A stretch of DNA of 64,000 bases from a bacterium (lineage in GTDB: Bacteria; Cyanobacteriota; Vampirovibrionia; Obscuribacterales; Obscuribacteraceae): positions 1 to 64,000 of the forward strand of contig WGMS01000024.1 in NCBI GenBank assembly GCA_016124935.1, written 5' to 3'. Shown one piece after another: positions 42,482-50,727 of the stretch; the stretch's first letter is position 1, and each line of letters begins with the position of its first letter. A program made the translations under genes and the position numbers. The notes under the pieces were generated by a model. That model did not search any database. It saw only the letters and a program-made list of their open reading frames with translations, and had not been told where the DNA came from.

Positions 42482-43419
42482 TAAGTTCCCTCGATAACGA
42501 CAAAAGCAGCTTTGCCGAACTGAGTCTGGTCGAGATCGATGGCGGCAGCCTTGTGTTGAAGAGAGCCAGGGATAAAGCGCTCAAGCCTGAATTGACAGCG
42601 GTCGAATCGGCGGCGATTCTCTTTGTCACCGGTGGAATAAAAGTGGTCGAGCCGGATTGCAACGAGCTGCTCGCTCATCAAATAGATACTTTGAAAGCCT
42701 GGCAGAAGATTGAAGGTGTTGTAAAAATCGAGACGGATGAAGATGAATCCGGTGGCAACGCTAAGACCCAGTACAGGATGGAGTACCTGCAAGGTGCCAC
42801 CGCTAGGGATGCCTTCGTCACCGGCAGCTTCAGCGCCGATATGTTTCTCGAGCTTCTCTCGATAGTAGTGGCAATAGAGAATACTGAAAGCTTCAATTAT
42901 CATGGCGACTTGAAGCCCGAGAATATAATCTGCACTGAGGACGGTATCAAGTTGATTGATCCAGGTTATTTCGGTCCGCTCAATACTATCTATGGCAGGG
43001 AGGCGAGGGTTCCTGTAACCACCGCCATTTACTATCCGCTCCTCAAACCCGATGATGTTCTCGCTTTAGGGATATTGCTCTGGGAATGCGTTCTATCGCT
43101 TCATCCTTTTATGCACGCTTCTATGGATGAAGAGAACTATGATCATGGATTGATCTCCAGAGAATTGCTGGGCGAGGTGGCGAAGAAAGAGCGGGTCGGA
43201 CAACATATCTATTCAGCCATTCTTGCCCTCGAGCCGCCTTCGAGGCTAAGGGCGGACATGACCGAGGAGATGGAGAGCTTTCTTTTGAAGGCTTTGCGTC
43301 TGAGGCTGAATGAAGAAGGTAAACTGGCACCTGATAGAGGATTCTTATCGGCAGCCGAATTTAGAGATCGTTTTGCCGAACTGAAAGCCTCAGGTGGTCT
43401 GCTCTGGCGATCGCTCTGA
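42478..43419 (+). CDS. Ser/Thr-kinase-like protein
   Basis: 313 aa, start overlapping the giant FHA gene. Key residues are in place: K28 (LVLKRA), a helix-C Glu candidate E43, HGDLKPENI (catalytic D144, N149) and DPG (D161) in place of DFG, then DVLALGILLWECVLSLHPF of the C-lobe. The Gly-rich loop is weak (EIDGGSLV). FHA domains read phospho-Thr, so the neighbour is the obvious substrate or reader. The 3' end overlaps the convergent RDD gene by 30 bases. Confidence 0.8.
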   Translation: MISSLDNDKSSFAELSLVEIDGGSLVLKRARDKALKPELTAVESAAILFVTGGIKVVEPDCNELLAHQIDTLKAWQKIEGVVKIETDEDESGGNAKTQYRMEYLQGATARDAFVTGSFSADMFLELLSIVVAIENTESFNYHGDLKPENIICTEDGIKLIDPGYFGPLNTIYGREARVPVTTAIYYPLLKPDDVLALGILLWECVLSLHPFMHASMDEENYDHGLISRELLGEVAKKERVGQHIYSAILALEPPSRLRADMTEEMESFLLKALRLRLNEEGKLAPDRGFLSAAEFRDRFAELKASGGLLWRSL

Positions 43420-43872
43420 TTCGCTTCGAATTACCAGAGTATTGGCGATGATATCGTGCAGGGCCTGCTTTCTACTGGTGAAATCGCAAATAACAAAGCC
43501 CAGACCGAGAAGAAAACCGGAGAGAAACTTGCTCACCAGCCGAAATGCCGATCTGGTCACACCTATGGGCTTGCCTGCCATATCGGTTATCTTGAGATTG
43601 AAGAGGATCTTGCCCGGAGTGGCCTGGAATCTGGAGATCTCGAAGCCGATGAAATAGGCGAAATAGGTGATAATGCCTATCGAGGCGCCGGAGTATTTGT
43701 AGATCAGGTTGAGCAGATGACGATCGCTTGTGTAGACCGTGGCGCCCATGTAGATGAAAGGGCTCGCCACGATGGCGATGGCGCAGGCGGTGAGCATCAT
43801 CAGGATAAGATCGACAATCCATGCCTGGAGTCGCCTCCAGAGCCCGGCATAAGTCGTATCTAAGTGATTCAT
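43390..43872 (-). CDS. RDD-family membrane protein
   Basis: 160 aa. The start YAGLWRRLQAWIVDLILMML has the Arg and Asp of the RDD motif, and FQATPGKILFNLKITDMAGK is the conserved second block. Three transmembrane helices. Function of the family is mostly unknown; some are linked to ion transport. It overlaps the kinase gene end to end. Confidence 0.85.
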   Translation of the reverse strand: MNHLDTTYAGLWRRLQAWIVDLILMMLTACAIAIVASPFIYMGATVYTSDRHLLNLIYKYSGASIGIITYFAYFIGFEISRFQATPGKILFNLKITDMAGKPIGVTRSAFRLVSKFLSGFLLGLGFVICDFTSRKQALHDIIANTLVIRSESERSPEQTT

Positions 43873-43999
43873 TGCCTTTATTCTACATTAAGGACAGGTA
43901 ACGATTGCCCGCAACCACGTTTTAGCTGAATTCTACCGGGAATGATCAAGTGGGGGTTTTCTTTGGATAATCGGTTATTGCTCTCCGGGGATTTTGCAT

Positions 44000-44791
44000 A
44001 TGGGTTTGAAAGAGAAGGTGCAGATTGGCATCCTGGTTTTTGCTCTGGTGGCGCTGGCGCCGGAACTTATCGCGCTTGGATATCAGAGGGTCTCCTGGTC
44101 AGAGTACAGTGACCGGGGCAGACAACTGATAACTTTCGGGGAGCCTCAAGAAGCCATTGCCTATTTCGAGGCCGAATCTAGAGAGGCTTTCAAAAATAAG
44201 GGGGCCAAAAGCCCAGAGTACATTGCTACTCTGGAGGGGCTTTCCCGGTCTATGGCCAGGGAGAAGCTCTATCAGGGAGCAGAAGAGAAGCTGGACAAGG
44301 CTTTGTCCATAATGCAGTCCTTCTTCTTCAAGGATAGACAGAAGATCTCCCATCTTCTGGAAATGAAAATAGCGCTCTTACAAGAGCAGGATAGCGCGAC
44401 CCGGGGTAAAGAGATTGCGGTCCTGAAAGAGGAGATTCGCTCTCTAAACGCCTGGTGGCAGTGGCTCTGGACCGGCTTTTTTATCGCCTTCATCGCAGAA
44501 GCTCTCTATATGGCCAATGTCATCGCCAAGCCGGGTGATATGCAACCGGCGCACTTTCTGGTCGATCATGGCTATCTGTACGCTTTTTCGATACTGGTAG
44601 GTACCGCCACCATGACAAAAGGGCTTCTTCTATGGGGTGGAATAACCTGGTTGCAGGCGATTTTTGCAGGACCGGGAATTAGTCTGGCTCTTTTACCTCT
44701 TGTCTTCGGCGGGGTCATGGCATCCTCTGAATTCTGGGTTCGGGAAGACCCGCTTACCCACCTGAAGCCGAGCCGTCAGGCCTATCGTTGA
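44000..44791 (+). CDS. Membrane protein with helical (TPR-like) extracytoplasmic domain
   Basis: 263 aa from the ATG at 44000; the frame also allows a TTG two codons earlier. One N-terminal span (IGILVFALVALAPELIALGY), a helical domain of about 130 residues with TPR-like spacing (GRQLITFGEPQEAIAYFEAE), then three or four spans at 155-245. No family recognised. It precedes a small cluster of plus-strand genes. Confidence 0.6.
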   Translation: MGLKEKVQIGILVFALVALAPELIALGYQRVSWSEYSDRGRQLITFGEPQEAIAYFEAESREAFKNKGAKSPEYIATLEGLSRSMAREKLYQGAEEKLDKALSIMQSFFFKDRQKISHLLEMKIALLQEQDSATRGKEIAVLKEEIRSLNAWWQWLWTGFFIAFIAEALYMANVIAKPGDMQPAHFLVDHGYLYAFSILVGTATMTKGLLLWGGITWLQAIFAGPGISLALLPLVFGGVMASSEFWVREDPLTHLKPSRQAYR

Positions 44792-44868
44792 CCTTTCCGG
44801 TCGCTCCGCGCTTCTAGAAGTTTTTCTTGCTACCAGGTAGAATCTGCCTGTCGGCAGGAATTTTCACC

Positions 44869-45624
44869 ATGGAAAAAATAGAAGCTAAATTAAACGTTCC
44901 TTCTCCGGTGGAACAATCATTGCAGGAACTGGTCGAATCTTTGAAGCAAGGAGCCGGCGATAATCTACAATCGGTCATCATATACGGTAGCATTGCCCGA
45001 GGTCATTTTCGACCCGGTGCAAGCGACGTCAACCTGGTGATTCTTCTCAAGGACGTATCTGCGTCCGAGCTGGACAACATAGACAAGCCTTTGAGAAAGG
45101 CACGCAACAGCATCAACGTCAACGCCATGATCATGACCGGTAGCGAAGTGGCACGCAGTGCCGATGTCTTTCCGGTAAAGTTCATGCACATAAAGAACTA
45201 TCATCTGGTGCTCTTCGGTGATGACCCCTTTGCCGAGTTGAATATCAGCCCACAGCATCTTCGCATACGCCTGGAGCAAGAGCTTCGCAACATCAGCATC
45301 AGGCTAAGAAATCGCTATGTCAATCTGCATCAAGACAGATCCGTTTCGATAGGCCTGGTGACTGATCTTATGGGCTCGTTTGCCGTGCAGTTGAGGACTT
45401 TGCTCGAGTTGACCGGCAAGCCCCTTCCCCAGGAGCATTCTACTAAGGCGCATCTGATCGCCGCCGCCGAAGCTTTCGACCTCGATAAAGAAGCCCTGGA
45501 AGCCGCTTCGGAACTTCGCCGCGGTGTCGCTCCGGCGCTGGAGGTACAGGAGATTTTTGCCCGGGTTATGAAGAGCGTCGATAAAGCGGTGCAGGTCGCC
45601 GATCAGCTCGAGCTCAAAGAGTGA
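44869..45624 (+). CDS. Nucleotidyltransferase-fold protein
   Basis: 251 aa from the ATG at 44869 (AGGA about 10 bases upstream; a frame from 44827 is less likely). IIYGSIARGHFRPGASDVNL is the GSx10-12DxD signature of the Pol beta-like superfamily, but the second Asp is Asn (SDVN instead of SDxD). The C-half is helical, like the substrate-binding bundle of MNT/HEPN-type proteins. The D-to-N change may lower or abolish catalysis. No HEPN toxin partner is next to it. Confidence 0.75.
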   Translation: MEKIEAKLNVPSPVEQSLQELVESLKQGAGDNLQSVIIYGSIARGHFRPGASDVNLVILLKDVSASELDNIDKPLRKARNSINVNAMIMTGSEVARSADVFPVKFMHIKNYHLVLFGDDPFAELNISPQHLRIRLEQELRNISIRLRNRYVNLHQDRSVSIGLVTDLMGSFAVQLRTLLELTGKPLPQEHSTKAHLIAAAEAFDLDKEALEAASELRRGVAPALEVQEIFARVMKSVDKAVQVADQLELKE

Positions 45625-45635
45625 TTTAGAAACTT

Positions 45636-46592
45636 ATGAATCCTTTTGAAATCCACGGACCGCAATTTCTTCTTCTATATCTGGCCGCTATGGTGGTTTT
45701 CGGAGTCGGAGCCGCGATAGTCAAATCTATATTAATCGCTGGCGCTGCCGGTGGTGCCAGAGCCGATTCTAAAAATCTGCGTCTTCATCCTTATGAGATC
45801 GCATACTTAAACGGCGGAGAGACCCTTGCCTTGCAGAGCGCCGTCGGCTACATGCTACATAGGAATATTTTTTCATCGGACGATTCGAACAGCACCGGTC
45901 CTAGAAGAATCAAAGCCGAATCCAATCCCCACGAGAAGCTCGTCGCTATAAATGAGATAGAGTCGCCTCCGGATAATACCGATGAAGCCGGGATACAGAT
46001 AGGACAGGATCTTGAATTCAGGCTCGCTGCCGACGCTCATGGCCGCACCTGGACGGAGGTATTGGGCAGGAAGGGACGATATAAAGATATTTTCGAGCGG
46101 ATGAGAGTGAGGCTCATGAAGAGAGGCCTTATAGCAGATAAAGGCTGCGAATCTCTATGTCGACTATTGACCGTGGGCGCCGCCCTGATTCCCCCTTTTC
46201 TTCTGGGTCTTCCCCGTATTGTCGAGACTTTCTTCACCCACAGACCGGTCACCTTTCTGGTTCTACTGGTCTTGCTCTCTTTTGTGCACGCGATCTTCTC
46301 TTGCTTTCAGGGTGCCGTTCGAACCGGTGCAGGCAACAAGTTCCTTTCCGATTTAAAAGATCAGAATCGCGGTCTCTACACCACGGTCTCATCCGGCAGC
46401 TCTAATGTCGGCGCCAATGACATGGTTCTTTCCCTGGCCGTTTTCGGAACGACGTTGATAATGGCACCAGGATTTTTTATGTTCAAAGAGTATTTTATTC
46501 CTCCGGTTTCCAGCTCGTCGAGCGGCTCCTGCAGCTCTTGCGGTAGCTGCGGCGGCGGTTGTGGTGGCGGTTGCGGCGGCTGCGGAGGATAG
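45636..46592 (+). CDS. TIGR04222-type membrane protein with Cys/Gly tail
   Basis: 318 aa. An N-terminal span (FLLLYLAAMVVFGVGAAIV), the block PYEIAYLNGGETLALQSAVG (the Y-x-x-A-Y-L-x-GG signature of TIGR04222), a cytoplasmic helical part, and two or three more spans around 175-215 and 265-285. The last ~30 residues are Ser/Gly with six Cys in SC-SSC-GSC-GGGC-GGGC-GGC spacing. The MNIO enzyme gene begins 4 bases after the stop, so the Cys tail is a candidate substrate. Confidence 0.8.
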   Translation: MNPFEIHGPQFLLLYLAAMVVFGVGAAIVKSILIAGAAGGARADSKNLRLHPYEIAYLNGGETLALQSAVGYMLHRNIFSSDDSNSTGPRRIKAESNPHEKLVAINEIESPPDNTDEAGIQIGQDLEFRLAADAHGRTWTEVLGRKGRYKDIFERMRVRLMKRGLIADKGCESLCRLLTVGAALIPPFLLGLPRIVETFFTHRPVTFLVLLVLLSFVHAIFSCFQGAVRTGAGNKFLSDLKDQNRGLYTTVSSGSSNVGANDMVLSLAVFGTTLIMAPGFFMFKEYFIPPVSSSSSGSCSSCGSCGGGCGGGCGGCGG

Positions 46593-46596
46593 GGTC

Positions 46597-47430
46597 TTGA
46601 AGATTGACAAGATCCTCTCCGGATGCGGAGTAGGCTGGCGACCTCAGCTAGCCATGCATATTGAAAGGCGAAGCGATCTGAAATTCATAGAAGTGCTGGC
46701 CGACAATCACTTTATGGAGACGATCGGACATCCTGCTATTGAGACCTTGCAAAAGCGCGGCATAAAAATAGCCTTGCACGCGGTCGGGCTCTCACTGGGC
46801 GGCTCGAGTCTTCCCGATTGCGCATATATAGATAATCTCAATAGACTGATAGATCTATATGGAGCGGTTTGTATCAGCGAACATCTTGCCTTCGTCCGTG
46901 GTGGCGGTCTGGAATCTGGACATCTACTGCCGGTGAAAAGAGATGAACACACCCTGAAAGTGGTGGTGGAGAATATCAACTTTGCCTCCCAGAGACTGAA
47001 CGCTCCTCTTGTTCTCGAGAATATCGCCTCCTACCTGACCTGGCCGGACGAAACTATGGACGAAGCGGAATTTTTGTCCCGAGTTCTGGCTGAGACCGAT
47101 TGCCGGCTTCTGCTCGATATCTCCAATCTTTACACAAATTCAATTAATCTGGGCTTTTCACCAGACGAGTTCTTGGATCGACTGCCACTCTCGAAAGTCG
47201 CTTATATGCATATAGCAGGCGGTGAAAAGAGAAAGGGTATTTATCACGATACCCATGCCCATGCTCTGGGTGAAGCGGTGCTCGATCTGCTTTCGACCGC
47301 TCTTTCTAAAGGGTGTTCCGAAGCGGTTCTTCTTGAGAGGGATGATCTTTTCCCCGACTTATCGGAATTCAATCAAGAGATGGATAGAATTTCTCGGGCT
47401 CTATCTTCAAGGTCCTTCGCCAATGTCTGA
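46597..47430 (+). CDS. DUF692 multinuclear non-heme iron oxidase (MNIO)
   Basis: 277 aa from the TTG at 46597, chosen because GGAGGA lies 7 bases upstream; the longer frame reads into the Cys tail of the previous gene. A TIM-barrel with the family blocks FIEVLADNHFMETIG, ISEHLAFVRGGG, VVENINFASQRL, PLVLENIASYLTWP, LLLDISNLYTNSINLG and AYMHIAGGE, carrying the His/Asp/Glu iron ligands. Relatives (MbnB, TglH, BufB) oxidise Cys in peptides. It lies between the Cys-tail protein and a DUF2063-like partner. Confidence 0.88.
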   Translation: MKIDKILSGCGVGWRPQLAMHIERRSDLKFIEVLADNHFMETIGHPAIETLQKRGIKIALHAVGLSLGGSSLPDCAYIDNLNRLIDLYGAVCISEHLAFVRGGGLESGHLLPVKRDEHTLKVVVENINFASQRLNAPLVLENIASYLTWPDETMDEAEFLSRVLAETDCRLLLDISNLYTNSINLGFSPDEFLDRLPLSKVAYMHIAGGEKRKGIYHDTHAHALGEAVLDLLSTALSKGCSEAVLLERDDLFPDLSEFNQEMDRISRALSSRSFANV

Positions 47431-47863
47431 GCTTGCTGCTATCAGAAAGAAGATGGCGGAGGAGCAGGCGGATCTGGTTGCTCTTCTTCTAGCTGCCGAA
47501 AAGCCGGATACAAGCTTTGATAGAAGACAGATCGAGCTTTATTCTAATACTCTCAAGAAAAAACGGCTGAAAGCATTGAAGTCGGCCTGGCCCGTTTTCA
47601 ACCAGATCGATAGGCACGAAGCTATGGAGGCCTATCTGGTCAGAAGACCGTCGACACCGAAGTATCATCACGGTTTATTAGATGGCAGGCTTTTTCTGCG
47701 TTTTCTTGCCGATAGAGAAGAGCTCGGTGCCGAGCTGCGTCAACATTTGATCGATTTCGACAGACGCTATCGTCTTTCTGGTCGACGCCTTATGCCAAGA
47801 GAGAGGTTTGAGCAGCACTTTTATGAATGGTGTCTAATATGGAGCCGCCGGAAATTGCGTTGA
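47423..47863 (+). CDS. DUF2063-like partner of the MNIO enzyme
   Basis: 146 aa from the ATG at 47423, overlapping the MNIO stop by 8 bases; an in-frame longer ORF from 47222 is a shadow. IELYSNTLKKKRLKALKSAW, PVFNQIDRHEAMEAYLVRRP and FLRFLADREELGAELRQHL follow the helical DUF2063 N-domain (recognition partner of DUF692 enzymes). It is short for the family, with no C-domain. It probably presents the Cys tail to the enzyme. Confidence 0.65.
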   Translation: MSELAAIRKKMAEEQADLVALLLAAEKPDTSFDRRQIELYSNTLKKKRLKALKSAWPVFNQIDRHEAMEAYLVRRPSTPKYHHGLLDGRLFLRFLADREELGAELRQHLIDFDRRYRLSGRRLMPRERFEQHFYEWCLIWSRRKLR

Positions 47864-47882
47864 GAGGTAAGGTTGAAAATAA

Positions 47883-47917
47883 AAGAGACCCTCAAAAGAG
47901 AGTCTCTTCAATTTTTT
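47883..47917. terminator. Bidirectional terminator
   Basis: AAGAGAC and GTCTCTT form a 7-bp stem (12-base loop) with TTTTTT on the plus side and A-rich sequence on the other, between two convergent genes. Confidence 0.75.
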
Positions 47918-47944
47918 CAGAACTATTCTTTCTCTAAGCGATGC

Positions 47945-48655
47945 TTAGTTTCCGGAATTCCACTCGCGCACCGGGAACGGAGCAGGTGTGGATTGCTCAC
48001 GCTGAACCTGCTGGTAGCCTTGCTCGGTAACCGGCTGTTGTACAGGCTGTTGAACTGGTTGTTGAACAGGCTGATATACAGAAGGTTGCGGCTGAGGGGG
48101 GGCAGGTGGTGCAAAAGAGGTCTGCGGCTGCATTTGCTCTACAGGCTGTTGAATAGGCGCAGGCTGTTGAATAGGCTGCGGCTGTTGAACATGCATTTGG
48201 GCCTGTTGAGCTTGCCATGCGGAAAGATTGAAGTTCTTGAAGGATTCTTCAATGATTCCAGACTTCTCGCGAAGCAGATACTCGATGTAATCACCGCGGC
48301 TCATTCTAGAAGCGGCAACTTGCTCATCGAGCAGTCTGTGAGCCATGGGGGTCACGCAAACAGCGGTGGTGGTACCTCTGTTCTTACCGAAGAAGTAAGA
48401 CTTGGCACCGCCTTTAGGACCAGTTTGCTTCAGCGAAGCAGGCAGTCTCAGAGGAGGCATGCCGGCGCGCTCACGGATGAGCATTTCGACATAGTCGCCA
48501 TTAGAGACGCCGGCGTTAGCAGCTTGCTCTTTGAGCAGCTGGCGACCGAGGGCCGTCAAGTTGAAGGAAACCGAACCTGATTCTTTGCCAGGAAAACGTG
48601 AACGCCGTGGCGAGGTGGTTTTTGGTGTGGTGTTATTTTGGACCGTTGTGTTCAT
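47945..48655 (-). CDS. Duplicated RHH-like protein with Gln/Pro-rich tail
   Basis: 236 aa. Two similar ~35-residue units: VSFNLTALGRQLLKEQAANA plus GVSNGDYVEMLIRER (about 29-64), and VCVTPMAHRLLDEQVAASRM plus SRGDYIEYLLREKSG (about 98-134). Strand-helix-helix order and the internal pairing suggest a built-in ribbon-helix-helix dimer that binds DNA. The C-terminal ~90 residues are almost only Gln, Pro, Val and Ala (QQPVQQPVQQPV), probably disordered. No clear ribosome binding site. Likely a regulator; target unknown. Confidence 0.7.
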   Translation of the reverse strand: MNTTVQNNTTPKTTSPRRSRFPGKESGSVSFNLTALGRQLLKEQAANAGVSNGDYVEMLIRERAGMPPLRLPASLKQTGPKGGAKSYFFGKNRGTTTAVCVTPMAHRLLDEQVAASRMSRGDYIEYLLREKSGIIEESFKNFNLSAWQAQQAQMHVQQPQPIQQPAPIQQPVEQMQPQTSFAPPAPPQPQPSVYQPVQQPVQQPVQQPVTEQGYQQVQREQSTPAPFPVREWNSGN

Positions 48656-49081
48656 TTAGTTTTCGGCATCAGGAAACTTTTTACCTCAATTGATATAAGC
48701 CCCGTTTGCCTCTCCTCCTTTATCAAATAACACGGAATCCGACTGGTACAGCAATTTTGAATTTGGCAGCGAAAGCCACCACTTCCAACGCACAGCCATT
48801 GACTTTTGCCTAGCAATTAGCCAATGAGGTCTGGGAAACCGTTTTTTCGTTGACTCCTGACACAAGAAACGTAATCAAGCGCCAACCATCCAGAGCAAAA
48901 CTCCAGATCGTCATTCCAGTCACTTACCCTTTTAAAGTAGGTTTTTCAGAATGATCCTGGCAACCCTTTCCAAGACCTTGATTATAGAGCAAATCACACC
49001 AAAATTGATGGTAGTCATGTATTACTTCTCTTTCATAGAATGAGGCTCAAAGGGCGCATGACAACCAGTGAAGCCAGGAAC
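48656..49081. other. Intergenic DNA, nothing recognised
   Basis: A 426-base gap between the RHH-like gene and the DUF212 gene. I find no supported ORF, RNA or repeat. Part of it must be the promoter and leader of the RHH-like gene. Confidence 0.4.
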
Positions 49082-49630
49082 TTACCCTGTTATAAAGTAC
49101 CGAAGCGTAAGTATATTGAAGAGCCATGCGATCAGCGTTCCAAAAATAGCACCGACCAGAACTTCAAAAGGAGTATGTCCTAGGAATTCTTTAATGCGTT
49201 CGGAGCTGAGGTGCGGATGCTCAGAAAAGAGCTCTTCCAGCATTTCGTTCAGTACTTTGGCTTGCAGACCCACGGTTCTTCTTACCCCGGCGGCGTCATA
49301 CATGACGATGGTAGCCAGACAGAGCGCGATGGCGAAGGAGACAGAGTTGAAAGACTCTATCAAGCCCACCGTCACTGCCATTCCCATGGTGCAGCTACTG
49401 TGGCTGGAGGGCATTCCTCCGGTCTTGGCTATCACTCTCAGGTCGAGCTTGCCGGTCTTGACCAGCTTGGTGACTACCTTGACGCTCTGGGCAAGAGCGC
49501 TGGCTAGAAAGGTAACCAGGATTACCTGCCAGCCTCTCTGGTCCATCGCCATGGCTGAGCCCGATTGAGAGGCGGCATTGAGAGCGAAGGTTGTATGTGA
49601 GTAGAAATCGGCGATAAAAGATAAGTCCAT
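49082..49630 (-). CDS. DUF212 / divergent PAP2-type membrane protein
   Basis: 182 aa. FLASALAQSVKVVTKLVKTG, TGGMPSSHSSCTMGMAVTVG, MYDAAGVRRTVGLQA and GHTPFEVLVGAIFGT are the hallmark blocks; SSH and GHT carry the phosphatase-like residues. Four spans. Family members are thought to act on lipid phosphates. It lies 29 bases downstream of the polyprenyl synthase gene, so polyprenyl-phosphate metabolism is a fair guess. Confidence 0.88.
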   Translation of the reverse strand: MDLSFIADFYSHTTFALNAASQSGSAMAMDQRGWQVILVTFLASALAQSVKVVTKLVKTGKLDLRVIAKTGGMPSSHSSCTMGMAVTVGLIESFNSVSFAIALCLATIVMYDAAGVRRTVGLQAKVLNEMLEELFSEHPHLSSERIKEFLGHTPFEVLVGAIFGTLIAWLFNILTLRYFITG

Positions 49631-49658
49631 GGTTTACCAGATGAGAGATTAAGTTGAT

Positions 49659-50726
49659 TCAGTTTGTCCGTACGATAGCGAATTCGAGCAGTTGTTCGAG
49701 AACCGGAAAGTCGCTCGACTGAAGATTATAATTAGCCAATGTTTCACGTCCGGCGACATCCAGGCTCTTCAATTTTTCCCGGGCGCCTTCCACGCCGAAT
49801 ACTTTTATCCAGGTCGCTTTGTCGCACTTCTCGTCTTTGCCCGGGGTTTTGCCCAGGCTGTCACTGTCTCCGGTGACATCGAGGAGGTCGTCGGCTATCT
49901 GAAAAGCAAGACCGAGGATCTCGCCGAATTTGTGAATGCCCTCCAGTTGAAATTCCGAGGCACCGGCCACGGCACTGCCTGCTGTGAGGGCATAGCGAAT
50001 CAGCGCGCCGGTTTTGAGTCTGTGAATCGCTTCCACCTTCTCGGCGGTTATCTCTTTGGAGCAAGATCCATCAACCGACAGCTCGGCAAGAGTGAGTCCT
50101 TCTTTTAGCGCCTTATCAACCATGGCCGTGTCGACATTTTCGGGAAGACCAAATTGACCTGTATATATAAGATCGAAAACCTGACCGCCGACCATGCCCC
50201 TTGCCCCGGTAGCTTCCGAGAGCCCCTTGACTACCTCGAGTAGAACGGAGCGGTCTACGGCGGCGGGCGTTCTGTCTATAATCAACTCCACCGCCTTCAT
50301 CAAAAGCGCGTCACCGGCAAGCAGTGCCATCGCTTCCCCGAAGACTTTATGATTTGTAGGACGACCGCGTCTGAGATCATCATCATCGAGGCAGGGCAGA
50401 TCATCATGGATAAGGCTCATGGCATGAACCATCTCGATGGCACAGGCTATGGGCAATATAGAAGAATAGTCCGGCCAATTAGTTTTGCTTTGTGAGTGGT
50501 TAATACCGCTGATGGTTTCAAAGGCGGCGATGCATAATAAAGCCCGCAGGCGCTTTCCTCCGGAGAGGACCGAATAGCGCATCGCCTCTTGCAGCAGTCC
50601 TGAGTCTTTATCAGTATTTCCCAGATAGAAACCAAGGGCATCTTCGACGGCTGCTTTTCTAGACTTGACGAACTCTTGAAATGAAGCGGCGCTTTGCATG
50701 GTGCTGTTCTGTGTGATCTGAGTCAT
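49659..50726 (-). CDS. Short-chain polyprenyl (farnesyl/geranylgeranyl) diphosphate synthase
   Basis: 355 aa from the ATG at 50726; a frame from 50747 overlaps the previous gene. SGGKRLRALLCIAAFETI binds the isopentenyl substrate. The first Asp-rich motif DDLPCLDDDDLRRGRPTNH and the second QIADDLLDVTGD bind magnesium. The first motif's DDxxxxD spacing is typical of bacterial FPP/GGPP synthases. It makes isoprenoid diphosphates for quinones, carotenoids or lipid carriers. Confidence 0.93.
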   Translation of the reverse strand: MTQITQNSTMQSAASFQEFVKSRKAAVEDALGFYLGNTDKDSGLLQEAMRYSVLSGGKRLRALLCIAAFETISGINHSQSKTNWPDYSSILPIACAIEMVHAMSLIHDDLPCLDDDDLRRGRPTNHKVFGEAMALLAGDALLMKAVELIIDRTPAAVDRSVLLEVVKGLSEATGARGMVGGQVFDLIYTGQFGLPENVDTAMVDKALKEGLTLAELSVDGSCSKEITAEKVEAIHRLKTGALIRYALTAGSAVAGASEFQLEGIHKFGEILGLAFQIADDLLDVTGDSDSLGKTPGKDEKCDKATWIKVFGVEGAREKLKSLDVAGRETLANYNLQSSDFPVLEQLLEFAIVRTN

Positions 50727-50727
50727 C

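Noticed and set aside
47873-48580. 235-codon plus-strand ORF rich in Leu/Arg
   Set aside because: Shadow of the Gln/Pro-rich tail of the minus-strand RHH-like gene.
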